Positions 1 through 11,136 of a DNA stretch of 64,000 nt are shown here, piece after piece (the first letter of the stretch is position 1; every line of letters starts with the position of its first letter). The position numbers and the translations under genes were made by a program. Source of the stretch: Acanthamoeba sp. SK_2022b (Eukaryota > Discosea > Longamoebia > Acanthamoebidae). The notes under the pieces are model-generated. The model was not told the DNA's origin. It did no database searches and worked only from the letters and a program-made list of their open reading frames with translations. The stretch is taken from NCBI GenBank assembly GCA_027943245.1, contig JANDJZ010000211.1, positions 1 through 64,000 of the forward strand, given 5' to 3'.

Positions 1-569
1 GAGGCGGCGGGGGCGGCGGACCACCTCGCAGCAGATTCTGCTGGAACTGCATTACCTCCACGAGTGTCTTGGGGTCCGATTCGATTTCCTTTTGGCTCAG
101 ACCAGAGGTGCCCAGCATGATCTTCCACTCCTCTGGCAAACCCTGCAGGTGATTGAGCGTGGAAAATGAGACCTCAGCGCAGGCTCGAATGGTGGCTGGG
201 TTGAAGGGTTTGCCAGCGCACCTCGAAGGTTCCAGTCTGCGAATCGAAGCCGATGTGCATCTCTCGTTTGAAGTTGGTTGGCCCTGAGATGGGGGTGACA
301 TCTTCCTCCTCTTCCTTTACGCCAAAGAAGCCTCCCACCTGGCCCCAGAAGCCCTTCTTCTTTTTGTTCTTGGCATCTGATTTCTTCTTGTCTTTTTCGC
401 CAGTCTTGATGCCATTCGTGGGCGATGAGGTAGGGGGGACTATCATTGAGCCGCCGGTCTTTGGAGGCGGTCCTCCAGGCTGAAGACCCATCTGGCGATA
501 GAGCTCGTCCGTCTTTAGGTCTCCAGCAAGAATGCTTGCCAGTCCGCTCTTCACATCATTATTCTCCAT
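1..569 (-). CDS. PAK/STE20-like protein kinase, N-terminal part (CRIB domain), cut by window edge
   Basis: Exon 1 is complement(222..569), the intron is 143..221 (GT-AG, phase 0), and exon 2 is complement(1..142), which runs off the window. The first 90 residues are low complexity with a lysine-rich stretch. Residues about 94-150 form a p21-binding/CRIB domain: ISGPTNFKREMHIGFD reads across the intron into TGTFEGLPEEWKIML. A QxxLL segment and a polyproline run follow. This is the classic Rac/Cdc42-binding, autoinhibitory layout of p21-activated kinases, which act on actin and myosin. The kinase domain itself would lie outside the window, so a non-kinase CRIB protein (WASP-like) is possible. 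The GLP(E)EW segment after the CRIB core favours PAK. Confidence 0.8.
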
Positions 570-896
570 TTTGTCTATTCAATTCGCCCAGAGGGGAAAT
601 GAACGATTAGCGTCGCCAGTTCCACTTAGGGTTTGTAGTCCTTGTTGAGGGCACTCCGAAACGGAAGGCGAAGAGGGGTGAAGTGAAATGGCCTTCGAAT
701 TTTTGCTGATCCGGCGGTATCCACCGTCGCCACACACGAGACAGTCGCACCTGTCCCACTCAGCCTCTTGTCGACAATTCTGGGTGATCACGCCCGGATA
801 TATCCCCACCCCAACGCAAGATTTTCGGCCTTTTGATTTTTAATTAAAAATTTACTTTAATCTTCACAAATGTTTTTTTAAAAATCCAGTGCGCAC
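570..896. promoter_or_regulatory. Divergent intergenic/promoter region
   Basis: There are 327 bp between the start codons of the PAK-like gene (-) and the BRAT1-like gene (+). The last 60 bp before 897 are strongly AT-rich (835-885) against a GC-rich background, as expected for a promoter or 5' UTR. No certain TATA box or initiator could be assigned. Confidence 0.35.
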
Positions 897-2864
897 ATGG
901 AGCCGCCGGGGCAGCCCACAAAAAAGAGGAAGATATCTGCTGCAGATGACGGCAGCATCAGTGAATCGGCGGAGCGCGCCCGAGTGCTCCTCCACGCTCT
1001 GTTAGTTGTGCCGCAAGGGGAGCTGGACGATACCCACTTTGAGAAGCTGCAGTCGCGTCTTATCTCTTACTGCCAGCGTTCGCCTCAGCTATTGGAGGCC
1101 TTCCTGCAAGTCGGCGCCATGGACACCATCAAGGTACTTTCATTTATTTTTTTAATCAATATTTCTCACTGTCTGCTGCTCCTGTTCTGGCCAGAAAGGC
1201 GTAAAGGAAGACGACTTCAGGATCGTGTCGGTGTGCTGGCGGCTGCTGGGCAAGGTGTGCCGAGGCAGCGGGCCCACGCTCGGACGCCTTTTGTCTGCTC
1301 ATGTTTCCCTGTTCGAAGAGCTGCTGACCCAGGCACAGTCGGCCCGCGAGCCGTTGGTTCGCGATTCGGCTCTGAACTGTCTCTTCGACCTGACCCACGA
1401 CTCTGAGGGATTGCAATGGTATGTGAAACGTGGCTTCTCTCACCCTCCCTGAGTTGTGGGGCTCCGCCTTCATTGATCATTGGGGCGCAGGTTGGGCACG
1501 CACAGGGAGCGCGTAGTGGAGGTGTTGCTGATGGACTATCGCAGCGAGAGTCACTTTGTTGCTGATTCGGCTGTAGCCCTCCTCTCGGCCCTGGTGAGCA
1601 ATGAAGGTGAGTCGGCGCGCCCCTCTCGCGTGGCGCTATTCTTCAAACTGGCGCTCACTCACCGCCGCGCCGCTGCCTCTCTTTATCACGATCGTGCAGG
1701 AGACTCATTCAGCTTTCCCGCTTCGTTGGACCTGCCCGCGCTTCTGTCCGACTTCCTTGAGAATCCCACGGAGGACTCGGACATCAAGAAGCGGACGCTC
1801 GACTTGATCGATCTGCTCATGCAGCACGGCAAGGGTCATGCGCTGCTTCAGGTAGAACCACCGCGCTGTCGCCCCACCGTGAATTGTGTGTGGTTCGATG
1901 ACACCTTCTCTGCTTGGCCTCGGCGCAGCGGCACAAGCTCATGAGGAAGACCCTGCCGCTGCTGTTCTCGCCCGACCGCCTGACGCGGTCTAACTTCTTG
2001 GAGCTCCTGGAGGACGTCCTCAAAAAGGGGCAGCAGATGCTGCTCGCCGAGGCAGGGGCGGAGGACCCCGACGAAGGTATTACCCCCTTTGTCCAGCCGC
2101 CCGGCCGTATGGTCGTCTCTCGGGCTCACATCTCGTTTGTTTTGCGGTGGGCGATCGTCGCAGCGGCAGTGCAAGCCCTTCATGACTCCTTCTGGCAGCT
2201 CTTCTCCGCGCCCCAAGGCGACGACAAAGCCGAGCGACGAGTCCAACTCAGGTACGCAAGGCCTTCTCCGCAAGAGCTCACGTTCCCGCGCTTAACAGCC
2301 AACACTGCCCCTCGGCAAGGCATCGCACCAACGTGCAAACAGCGCTCGAGCTAGGCGCGGTGCTGGCGTGGTGGCCGTCCACGTCCGGCCGCGAGCTCGT
2401 CTCTTCCCTCTTCCGGGTCGTGGCCGGGCTCAGCAAGGGCAAAACCAACCCACAACACCAGCAACGCGAACTGGCCGGTTTCGTCGCAAGCTTCCATTCA
2501 GTGTTCGTGCTCAAGGCGCTGCACATGTCGTCAGCGATGGTGTCGCTCTACGAACGTTATGCAGACGTTCTGCTGGTGAGCTCCAATCCTCCCCCCCCCC
2601 TTCGGAGTGGGGTAAGCTTCTCCTGATCCGAATTCGTTGCCTCTCCTGCTCCGCGGGTCAGGAAACCGAGTGGATAACGTGGCTCCTGCACCTCCTTGAG
2701 ATGCACGGTAAGGACGAGGAAGGATTCGCGCACGGCGAAGACCCTCGCGTAATCAAGGCCGCGCTGGAAATCCTGCATCGGTACGGCCAACTACGAACAA
2801 TCATGCGTTGCTCCACGCTTAACTCATGAATACCAACGTGGTCTCTCTCTCTCTCTCTCTCTTC

Positions 2865-2947
<83 letters not shown>

Positions 2948-4500
2948 TGTGTGTGAGACCATAGGTTTCCGAGGGAGCAATGGCTGGAGCGTCTGAAGCG
3001 AACAGAGGGCTCGGCCCTCGTCTCCCCGGGCTTTCCCTCCATCCTGTCTCTCATACGCCAGACCACGGACCGAGCGGTGTTGATGACCGCACTCAAGCTG
3101 CTGCAAATGCTTCTCGCTGATGCCACCATCCAACACGCCCTGCTCAACGACGAGGTTCGCCCAACCCACCGGCGCCCATCGACCCACTCATTCAATCTCT
3201 CCCCCCCCACACACATGTGCAATCGCAGATCTTTGGCTCCGAGCTGAACACAGCTATACGCGCTCTCGCTGTCGATTGGAACTGGGAGCTGCGAGAGTCG
3301 GCAACAACCTTCATCGCCTGCTTCTTCACACCATGCGCGAGCGAGGCTGAGGCTCAGGTACGTCAATTGTTTCCCTCCCTCCCCGCATCACGACCTGGCG
3401 TGGTCCCGCAACTGCTGCTCACTCGTGCTTGCCCTTGGCTATTGATAGGCCCAGTCGCTATCGTATGCCACACGACACGGTCTGCACGGCGTGTTGCTGG
3501 AGAAGCTCCATGACGCGGAGAGCTACGTTCGTGCGGCCGCCCTGACCACGCTCTCCTCGGTGACCAGCACCGAAGAGGGCTGGAATGCCGTCGCCAAGTC
3601 GTCGCCGGGCTTTGTAAACCTCGTGACTGCAGCCTTGGCCGACACCGAAGCCTTTGTCAAGAGGTACTACATCACCCGCTCCACCTGGAAGAAGCCAGCC
3701 GTGTACTCACCGCGCGCGAGTGTGCTTCAGAGCGGCACTGGAGTTGCTCGAGTCTTGGCTTGGCCGACGCCACACGCTGCAAGTGCTTCGCGCGATGATG
3801 GACAAAGCCGAACACCGAGACGCGCTCAGGTACAACTAGCTCGCTCGCTCGTCCATTTGTTCGCAGCCTCAAGCAGCTGTCGCTGTTCCTCTTTTACAGG
3901 GATCGGACGGCCGACGCCGTGCAGGATTTTGATTGGGAGGTGAAGCTGCGCGGGGTGCGCGTGCTGTTCTCGCTCTTGCGCATGACCGAAGGCGCGCCTG
4001 CCCTCGTGCCACAGCAACCGTCGCCCGCTTTCGAGCTCTCGCCCACGCCCAAGAAGCTACGGCTGGGGAGCACCGCCGAAGAGGACGGTGCCGACGAGGG
4101 CGACGACGAGTTCCAGCGGACGACGGCGCTCGCTCTGTTTCTGGGGCTCAACGGCGATCGTCTGCTGATGGCCGCCCTAAAGGACTACGAGCGACTGGTG
4201 AGACTCGAGACCGCCAACCTTCTCTCGTCAGCCCGCAACGCCTGCGTGAAGGAGGTCAGAAGGACCGGAGCGAAGAGCGGCGAGGAGGAAGGCGAAGATG
4301 GAGGCGTGGCGCCGGTGCAGGAAGAGGAGGAAAGGATGACCCTCTTCTGGCAGCACGTGAACGACGCCGATCTCGACGCGATCGTACGAGAGGCCGGGCC
4401 TCGTCGGGACGAGGATGAGGACGATTTCCTGACTCGGCATATCAACGCGCCCGCGCTCGACCCTGGCGTCGAGCAACCCTTCCTCGATTGTCCCTTTTGA
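897..4500 (+). CDS. BRAT1: BRAT1-like HEAT-repeat protein, 13 exons
   Basis: Exons: 897..1133, 1195..1418, 1491..1606, 1700..1851, 1929..2076, 2164..2251, 2299..2575, 2662..2780, 2965..3154, 3229..3357, 3449..3663, 3731..3829, 3900..4500. All junctions are GT-AG and in phase, giving about 864 residues. The exon 7 acceptor could also lie 24 nt downstream. The product is an all-helical HEAT/ARM-type scaffold. Segments such as DAESYVRAAALTTLSSV and DFDWEVKLRGVRVL resemble the C-terminal half of metazoan BRAT1, as does an acidic tail preceded by WQHVNDADLDAI. BRAT1 is a chaperone-like partner of the Integrator endonuclease INTS11/INTS9. The length is close to human BRAT1 (about 820). The N-terminus carries a likely nuclear signal (KKRK). 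Intron 8 holds a long microsatellite. The family call rests on pattern resemblance only. Confidence 0.6.
2841..2956. repeat. Compound (TC)n/(TG)n microsatellite in intron 8 of the BRAT1-like gene
   Basis: A (TC)n tract with one interruption passes directly into (TG)n, filling most of intron 8 (2781..2964) up to the acceptor AG. Its transcript would be a very long pyrimidine/GU tract immediately before the 3' splice site. Confidence 0.9.
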
Positions 4501-4536
4501 CCTGGGAGTTAAAAAAAGAAGCCACTTGCGGCGCAA

Positions 4537-4791
4537 TCAAATGCACCAGTGCATGGGAAGCAGTACTAACCCAGATTCCCACGGAAGACTCTTGCCTGCA
4601 ATGTGGCCTACCTCTTCATGATCACCACGCTCCTCTGTGATGATCTCAGCTTCGAACTTGCGACGAGCACAGTCGTAGGAACCTGGGGTCGCCTTGCAGG
4701 TGGCACCCATCTGCCAGATCCTCGTGACGAACGACCTGTGCATAGTGGGAAAGTGAACTTGGTCGGATTGACATCTTAGCTTTTTGCCCAA
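4537..4791 (-). CDS. Small unassigned ORF, 84 codons
   Basis: This open frame lies in the 685 bp spacer between the BRAT1-like and TSR3 genes. It carries a charged central segment (RRKFEAEIITEERGDHEEVG) that looks more coding-like than the surrounding frames. There is no recognisable family, no clear upstream exon and no polyadenylation context. It could be a short gene or a chance ORF. Confidence 0.2.
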   Translation of the reverse strand: MGKKLRCQSDQVHFPTMHRSFVTRIWQMGATCKATPGSYDCARRKFEAEIITEERGDHEEVGHIAGKSLPWESGLVLLPMHWCI

Positions 4792-4900
4792 CTACAACGC
4801 GATCACAAGAAGGCTTACCCGACCTCTTGAATGCTGCAGCACAGGTATCTTCTTTCAGGTATGTGATAGCAGGGTTTAAGCGCGACAAAAAGATGGTGGG

Positions 4901-4981
4901 GGGAGGTGGAACTCGAACTCGGAACCTTGGGTGGTTTCACGTTGAAGGGAGGGTATCAACCATATACGCCACGCACCTCCC
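4901..4981 (-). tRNA. tRNA-like sequence, probably degenerate
   Basis: On the minus strand, 81 nt begin and end with perfectly complementary 7-mers (GGGAGGT / ACCTCCC). They contain an A-box-like TGGCGTATATGG and a B-box-like AGTTCGAGTTC at tRNA-like spacing. The anticodon and T stems do not pair well in any register I tried, so no isotype is assigned. It may be a tRNA pseudogene or another Pol III-type element. Confidence 0.3.
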
Positions 4982-5185
4982 ACCCAAAGTAAAAGGGCTC
5001 GCCCTTGGATCACACCAGGAATAGGAGCACTTGGCTGCGTGCCTCAGCTGCATTTTGCACTATCGAACCTTTTTCCGCTTTCGAGAGCAACGTGGTTTTT
5101 GTCGAGTATTGATTCAACCGAAATCTGATTTTGCTCTCAACGTTTCTCGAAACGTTTGGAGAAAAATAAGTTTTGTCGACCGCAC

Positions 5186-6628
5186 ATGATGGAGCGGAGT
5201 GGACGGAAGGCCGCAGCCGCGGAAGAAGGCGGGGGACGGTCCCGTCATGGCGGGAAGGGGCGTGGCGGCGCCGGCAGTGCTAGAGGGCGCGTCAAGTAAT
5301 TCTAATCGTACTGAAATTAGATGGATTAGTGTTTACTCAGTTTTAATTTCCAGACACCAGAAGCCAGCACGAGCAGTGCGAGGACATGCAGAGTATGCTC
5401 GTGGCGTTGAGCAAGATGAGGAAGGGAAGGTGGTGCACTTTCCCATCCACTTAGCCATGTGGGTACGCTTTTCTGCGCCTTTTTTGTATTTGTTGTTGTC
5501 TATTCTCAATTATTTCGTTGTCCGTGCCCAATGCAGGACTTTGGGCAGTGCGACGGCAAGAGGTGCACCGGCCGCAAGCTGTGCAGGATGGGCTACATGA
5601 AAGACATGCGCGTGGGACAGAGCTTTCGCGGCGTTGTTCTCAGGTTCCATGCGAACAACCTTCCGTAGTTCATACTGACTCGTGTGTTACTTGTCGTCGT
5701 CTCTCTTGTGCACAGTCCGATGGGAGAGAGATCCGTATCCGCTGAAGACAGAGAACATGTCATCACGTCCGGCATCTCCGTAATCGACTGTTCGTGGGCG
5801 CTGATCGATTCCATTCCGTTCAGCAAGCTGCGCGGTGGCTTCCATCGACTGCGTACGCGCATCGTCTTCCTCGGTTATGGGAGCGGTACTAATGGTCTCC
5901 TTGACTCTCTTCAGTTCCATTTCTCGTCGCGGCCAATCCTGTCAACTATGGACGCCCGCTCAAGCTGTCGTGCGCCGAAGCTGCTGCGGCCACGCTCTAC
6001 ATCACCGGCTTCAAGGAGGAGGCTGAACTGGTTATGAGCAAGTTCAAGTGGGGCCACGCCTTCTTCGACGTCAACAGGTAGGTCTCACCCGCGTGATGAC
6101 AATTCGATGGCCTCCAGTTGACCCGACTCGTCATTATCATCCCTTGTCGTAGGACGCTGCTGGACCGATACGCGGCGTGTGCCAACAGTGCGGAGGTGGT
6201 GAAGGTTCAGAACGAGTGGATCGAGGAGTGCGAGAGAGAGCAAGCGGACAAACACGCAGGTGAGTGCTCCTTCTTGACTGTGTCTGTCTGCTGGCCAACT
6301 AAAACGTCTGTTCCTGCCCGCAGCGGAAGACGATGACGACTTGTTGGTTGCCAATCCCAATCACGCCAACCGAGGCGTGCCCGCTGGTGGTGATGACGAC
6401 TCCGACTCGGAAGATGACGACGACGAAGAGGAAAGCGAGAATGAGGAGGGGAGTGACAACCATAGCGAGGACGAAGATGATGAGGAAGAAGGGAGTGAAG
6501 AGGATAGCGATGACGAAGAGGACAGCGATGACGAAGAGCTTTCCAAGAAGATGAAGAAAACCACTATCAAGTCAGGCAACAGCAGTGCTCGCGGTCGTGG
6601 CGGGCGAGGAGGGCGAGGGCGAAGATAA
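5186..6628 (+). CDS. TSR3: 18S rRNA aminocarboxypropyltransferase TSR3, 7 exons
   Basis: Exons: 5186..5295, 5354..5462, 5537..5643, 5716..5852, 5915..6077, 6153..6259, 6324..6628 (345 residues, all in phase). TSR3 transfers the aminocarboxypropyl group of S-adenosylmethionine to the hypermodified m1acp3-psi nucleotide of 18S rRNA, late in 40S maturation. Diagnostic motifs are [47 protein letters not shown] and [14 protein letters not shown], in family order. The N-terminus is basic and Gly/Arg-rich. The C-terminus has the usual long Asp/Glu/Ser tail, then KKMKKT and a final [12 protein letters not shown], suggesting nucleolar/RNA contact. A second ATG at codon 2 is an alternative start. Confidence 0.95.
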
Positions 6629-6826
6629 GCTCTCCGATATCCAAAACCGTTCCCATAAGAAAACAAGATGATTTCCTTTATTTTCCAGACCATTTCCACG
6701 CCAGCGGAAAGGCGGCTGGCGGTTTTTCATTGGTGCCGTGCGTGGAAAGGCACGAATCGAGAGATCGAGAGCTGCATCGGTAAGCAATCGTGAACGAGAG
6801 GGTATCGAAGATAGACACAGAAAAAA

Positions 6827-9040
6827 ATGAGCGAAGGAGGGAAGATCAACGTGTCCATCAAAAGCTCACAGGGCGAGAAGCTGGTGGTGGAGGTGGATCC
6901 GTCCGCCACTGTGCTAGAGTTCAAGCAGATCCTGCAAGAGAAGACCAACATCCCTCCAGAGCAGCAGAGACTTATCTTTGGTGGCCACGTGCTCAAGGAC
7001 GCACGAACGGTGGAGAGCTACGGTAGGTCCCTCCAACATCTTCATACAGCACCATCTCTGGAAAATCGTGGCGTATTTATCGTAACTTTGCTTCTGTGCA
7101 GCCATCAAGGATGGCTTCACCGTCCATCTCGTTCGCGGGGCAAGCAATAACATCGCACAGCAATCTGCCCCGCAGCCTACGTCTGCAGCTCCCTCTGCTA
7201 CAGCCGCAACGAATCCGTTCGCGGGCATGGGTGGCCTTGGCGGGCTGGGTGGGATGGGAGGACTCGGTGGCCTTGGCGGCGGAGGCGATCTGCAGCAGAT
7301 GTACTCGCAGATGATGCAGAACCCTCAGATGGTTCAGCAGATGATGAACAACCCTATGGTGCAGCAGATGATGAATAATCCTGAGCTGCTGCGAACGATG
7401 ATGATGAGCAACCCTCAGATTCGCCAGATCGTCGAGAGCAACCCTGAGGTGGGACACATCCTGAACGACCCCGACACTCTTCGCCAGATCATGCAGGCGC
7501 AGTCCAACCCCGAGATCATGCGCGAGCTGCAGAGGACCACCGATCGAGCGATGAGCAACATCGAAGCGCACCCCGAGGGCTTCAATGCTCTCCGCAGGCT
7601 TTACACCACCATACAGGAGCCTCTCTACGAAGCCACCCAGTCCCAGACCCAGCAGGCCGCCTCCACCAACCCCTTTGCCAGCCTTCTCGGCGGCGCTGCA
7701 ACCACCGAGCAGGCGACCACGACGCCCAACGCCGCTCCTCTGCCTAACCCCTGGGCCGCAGGTACGAGCATTAGAACAATCACCGTTGTTGTTTGCCAAC
7801 TTGTTCGTGTTCAGTTGGCTGGTGCTTCGCTCTCTTTTCAAACGCTCATGCATCTATTTAGCAGGCGGCTCTGCTCGCCCCGCCACGGGTGCTGCCCCCG
7901 CGTCGGGTGCTACTGGACAACAGTCGCAGAACCCCTTTGCCAGTGCGTTCTCCACCCAGCTGTGCGATAGCGCTCTTCCTTTGCCTAAACCCGCCATGTT
8001 GTAGGTCTGGCGGGAGGCATGGGCGGTCTCGGTGGAATGGGCGGTATGGGCGGCCTCGGTGGCCTGGGAGGTCTGGGTGGAATGGGCATGAGCCCCGAAC
8101 AGATGGGCGCCATAATGCAGAACCCGATGGTTCAGCAGATGATGCAGCAGATGTTCTCCAACCCCGAGCTTGTTGACCAGGTAAGTAGACCTCGCCTTTA
8201 CCATCGTCTCTGCTTAACCAGCAAACGCTTACCCCCCCCCTCTCTTCTTCCTCCGTATCAGATGTTGAACTCGAACCCCATGGTGCAGCAGATGCTCCAA
8301 ACCAACCCCCAGATGCGTCAGATGCTTCAGAACCCAGAGTTCCTGCGGAGGTTCTCCGATCCTCAGACCATGCAGGCGGTCATGCAAATGCAGCAAGCCA
8401 TGGCTCAGCTGCAGAACTCGTTTGGCGGAGGAGGGTATGACGCGTCCTCCTTTCTTGCTTCTTGCCAAGGGGCCTCACCGAGGGTGGCCCTCGTGTGTTG
8501 CAGCGCTACTGGAGGCATGGGCGGGCTGGGCGCGTTCGGCTTCCCTGCATCTACCGCGACTCCTGCGAGCTCCACCGCTCCTTCGTCCACGACCCCTGCG
8601 ACCGGCTCTGATGCTGCCCCACCATCCTCCGCCACCGGGTATGCGCGTCCACTGCTTCCGGCGTTTCGTTGCCTTACACCTGCAGCTCACCGCGGGACCC
8701 GTACAACAGAGGCGCTGTCCCCGCGCCCGCGAGCGGTGACCAGGCTGCACTGAACCCCATGATGCAGATGCTGCAGCAAATGATGGGTGCCGGCGGAGGA
8801 TTCCCGGGAGCGATGGCCCCACCTGCTACCAGTGCGCAACCCCACGCAACGCCACCAGAGACTCCCGCTAACTCGGGAGATGCTATCGTTTGTGTAGACC
8901 CACAGGAGGCTTACTGTGAACAGCTGCAGCAGCTGAGGGACATGGGGTTCATCAACACGGAGGCCAACATTGCGGCGCTGCAGGCCACCGGCGGCAACGT
9001 GAACGCTGCCGTAGAGCGTCTTCTTAACCAGCTGGGTTAA
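6827..9040 (+). CDS. UBQLN: Ubiquilin/Dsk2-type UBL-STI1-UBA shuttle factor, 7 exons
   Basis: Exons: 6827..7022, 7102..7761, 7865..7942, 8005..8180, 8262..8434, 8504..8638, 8686..9040 (about 590 residues). An N-terminal ubiquitin-like domain (residues 5-78, ending [11 protein letters not shown]) is followed by Gly/Met-rich STI1 repeats. These carry the recurrent [12 protein letters not shown] pattern and the long central block [22 protein letters not shown]-terminal UBA domain (last about 45 residues, [20 protein letters not shown]) closes the protein. Ubiquilins carry ubiquitinated or membrane-protein clients to the proteasome. Two Gly-Leu/Met-rich linkers (GGLGGMGG type) precede STI1 blocks. 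Start chosen at the ATG that begins the UBL. Confidence 0.95.
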
Positions 9041-9504
9041 GCCATTTCTTGGTACCGAGGCTTCCCTTGCTCTGCTGACACCACACCTCCGGCCCCCGGC
9101 TCACCTCTATTGCGCGCACGCAGTGCAGTGGCGTGGTGTGGTGGAGGAGTGCAGTTTTCCTGATTAGCGTGCAGCCAACTTTCTAGAAGGGTGCTTCTTT
9201 AGAACAGTCATCTTTGTCTTATTCTTTTGTTGTACTTACAGCGTCATCCGCGAACGTCGTTGAACCCTTCTTAGCGCTCTTTCTGTCCGCTGTAGTTCCG
9301 GAAGGAAGGAGGACTCTCTTGACAAGCTCGAGTGGCGTAAGTGTACCACTGTGCTAGCACAGCCAAAAAAACGAGTACACCCTTCAACTCATACGCCTTC
9401 TCGGCCGATGGCCGCCAGAAGGAAAGGCACTCGTCGCCGCTCGCCAAGGAGAAGAAGAGGCTCTTTGCGTCGGGATGTGGCCGGCAGCGCCTGATGTGGT
9501 GTGA

Positions 9505-11090
9505 TTGTATGCTCTGTCTTACGACCGAAGGCAATCTACGCAAGTCCCGATGAACACCACCAATGGCCGAGTGCTGGAGCACAACTTCATTCCCAATTCA
9601 CAGACACCTTCATCGGCCTCACTAACGAGCTCAAAAGCTCATTCTCGTCCTTCGGGTACCTTGCGCGGTGGCGCTGCACTGCGCCTGCGCCGCGGAGGCT
9701 GCACTCGGCCTTTTGGCTGCACACAGGGAAGCGCGAACACGCTCTTTTCTTGAAACTGCTCTTTGTGTTCAGCTGGTCGTACTGCCGACACGTGCCCCGC
9801 CGCTGGCACGCCAAGCGCGCCAGATGGCCCTTAGGGTACCAAACTGTCGAGTTCCGCAAGGCAGGCGGTTCTAATTGGGCATTGGCTGAATTGGAGGCCC
9901 ACGCGTTGGTCGGTGCAGTTGCTCTCTCTTGTGCACACACCAAGTGCCAAGACTTCGTTTGCCCTACTATTCGCACGCGCGTTCAAGAAATCTTCTGCGT
10001 GCTTCGGCTCATTCTCGGACGCCTTGAACGCGAGCTCGCAGGGCGATGAGATACGACTTGCTTTGTTTGCTGCCCCCTTGAACGAGAAGAGCGTCAACAT
10101 CAGCTTCCCACTGACGTATTGGAGCAATTTTTTAGTTGCTTCCTTTCCTTCACGTTGTTGCACTCAACACGCACTGTAGCGCGGAAACATATGTTGAAGT
10201 GGTCAATCCGATGCGGCGTGGCTCAACATCGCCAGCAACGTCACCCTGGTCGGCAACATCACGATTTTTTCAGGTACATAGACGACCTATCGATATGCGT
10301 GACTTGCCTAGCCAGTCACTCACGGAAGTGCCCGCAGCTGCCTTGAATGTTCTCGAAGGGGGCCATGTCTCGCAGCGAGGCTTCCTCAACATCAAACTCG
10401 AGAGAGGCATTGGTGGGTTTCCTTCGCCCAGCACATGGTCAGGCAATGGCTGATCTCAGTCACGGTGGCCCCAGGCGCTGAGATCCAGCCTGGCGGTAGC
10501 TTCCTGCAGCAGGGTGAGCTTTCAGTCGATGGCTCGCGAGTCAACACCCTCGGTAAGGGAAGCACCTCAACGTTACCTTACCTCTTTCTGATTGGAGCGG
10601 GGCAAATGAAGGTGAGTGGCAATGTCCGGAGGCCAATGGCAGCAACGGGGCAGCTTCAGGGCCGTTGGCAACGGACAGGGTTACTGCTTTCCAGAACAAT
10701 TGGAATGCGTGACAGGTACGGATAGTGAGTATGGACAATGCAACACTAGTGCGGTGCTGATCCAGAACCACCGTACCCACTGGCGTGCTGTGTAATGGCG
10801 GGCTTTAGATCCACGATGGAACTGTGGAAGTCGCATCAGCCTACACTGCCATCAGCTTGGTTTACGTTGAGTGGGTTCAAAACGCGCCAGTCAAACTCGC
10901 CGTGGATGTATGGCTGACGGTAAAACGGGGTCAGACAACGCTGCAGGTACGCTCAGAGCTCCTGTGCTCCTGTGTTCTGCCGGAAACTCACCGTGCCCGT
11001 TTGCTGGACAGCTTTGTTGCTCGCAAGCGGCGTTTGGAAGAATATTCTGCCTCTACGCCTGCGTACCCTTGTGGCCCCTGGTGTGGTGTG
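9505..11090 (+). pseudogene. Decayed gene of a secreted right-handed beta-helix protein (putative)
   Basis: No long open frame spans this 2 kb stretch, but short in-frame islands look like extracellular beta-helix repeats. Near 10020 is SSQGDEIRLALFAAPLNEKS then VNISFPLT. At 10204-10275 is WLNIASNVTLVGNITIFSG. Near 10450-10550 is VTVAPGAEIQPGGSFLQQGE. At 10865-10945 is ISLVYVEWVQNAPVKLAVDV. The islands switch frame with no convincing splice sites linking them all, so I call it a remnant. A poorly read intron-rich gene is the alternative. Confidence 0.4.
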
Positions 11091-11136
11091 TGAGGTGCGG
11101 TTGTGTTGGAGTAGGTTGGGTCAGTAGGTTGTTTAT

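Noticed and set aside
2819..3366. Minus-strand open frames with Thr-His and Arg-Glu repeats
   Set aside because: Products of the (TC)n/(TG)n microsatellite in an intron of the BRAT1-like gene.
4901..4981. Selenocysteine tRNA, because a TCA triplet lies in a possible anticodon loop
   Set aside because: Acceptor and T arms do not match the tRNA-Sec geometry and the anticodon stem does not pair.
6361..6699. Minus-strand serine-rich ORF of 112 codons
   Set aside because: Shadow of the acidic C-terminal tail of TSR3.
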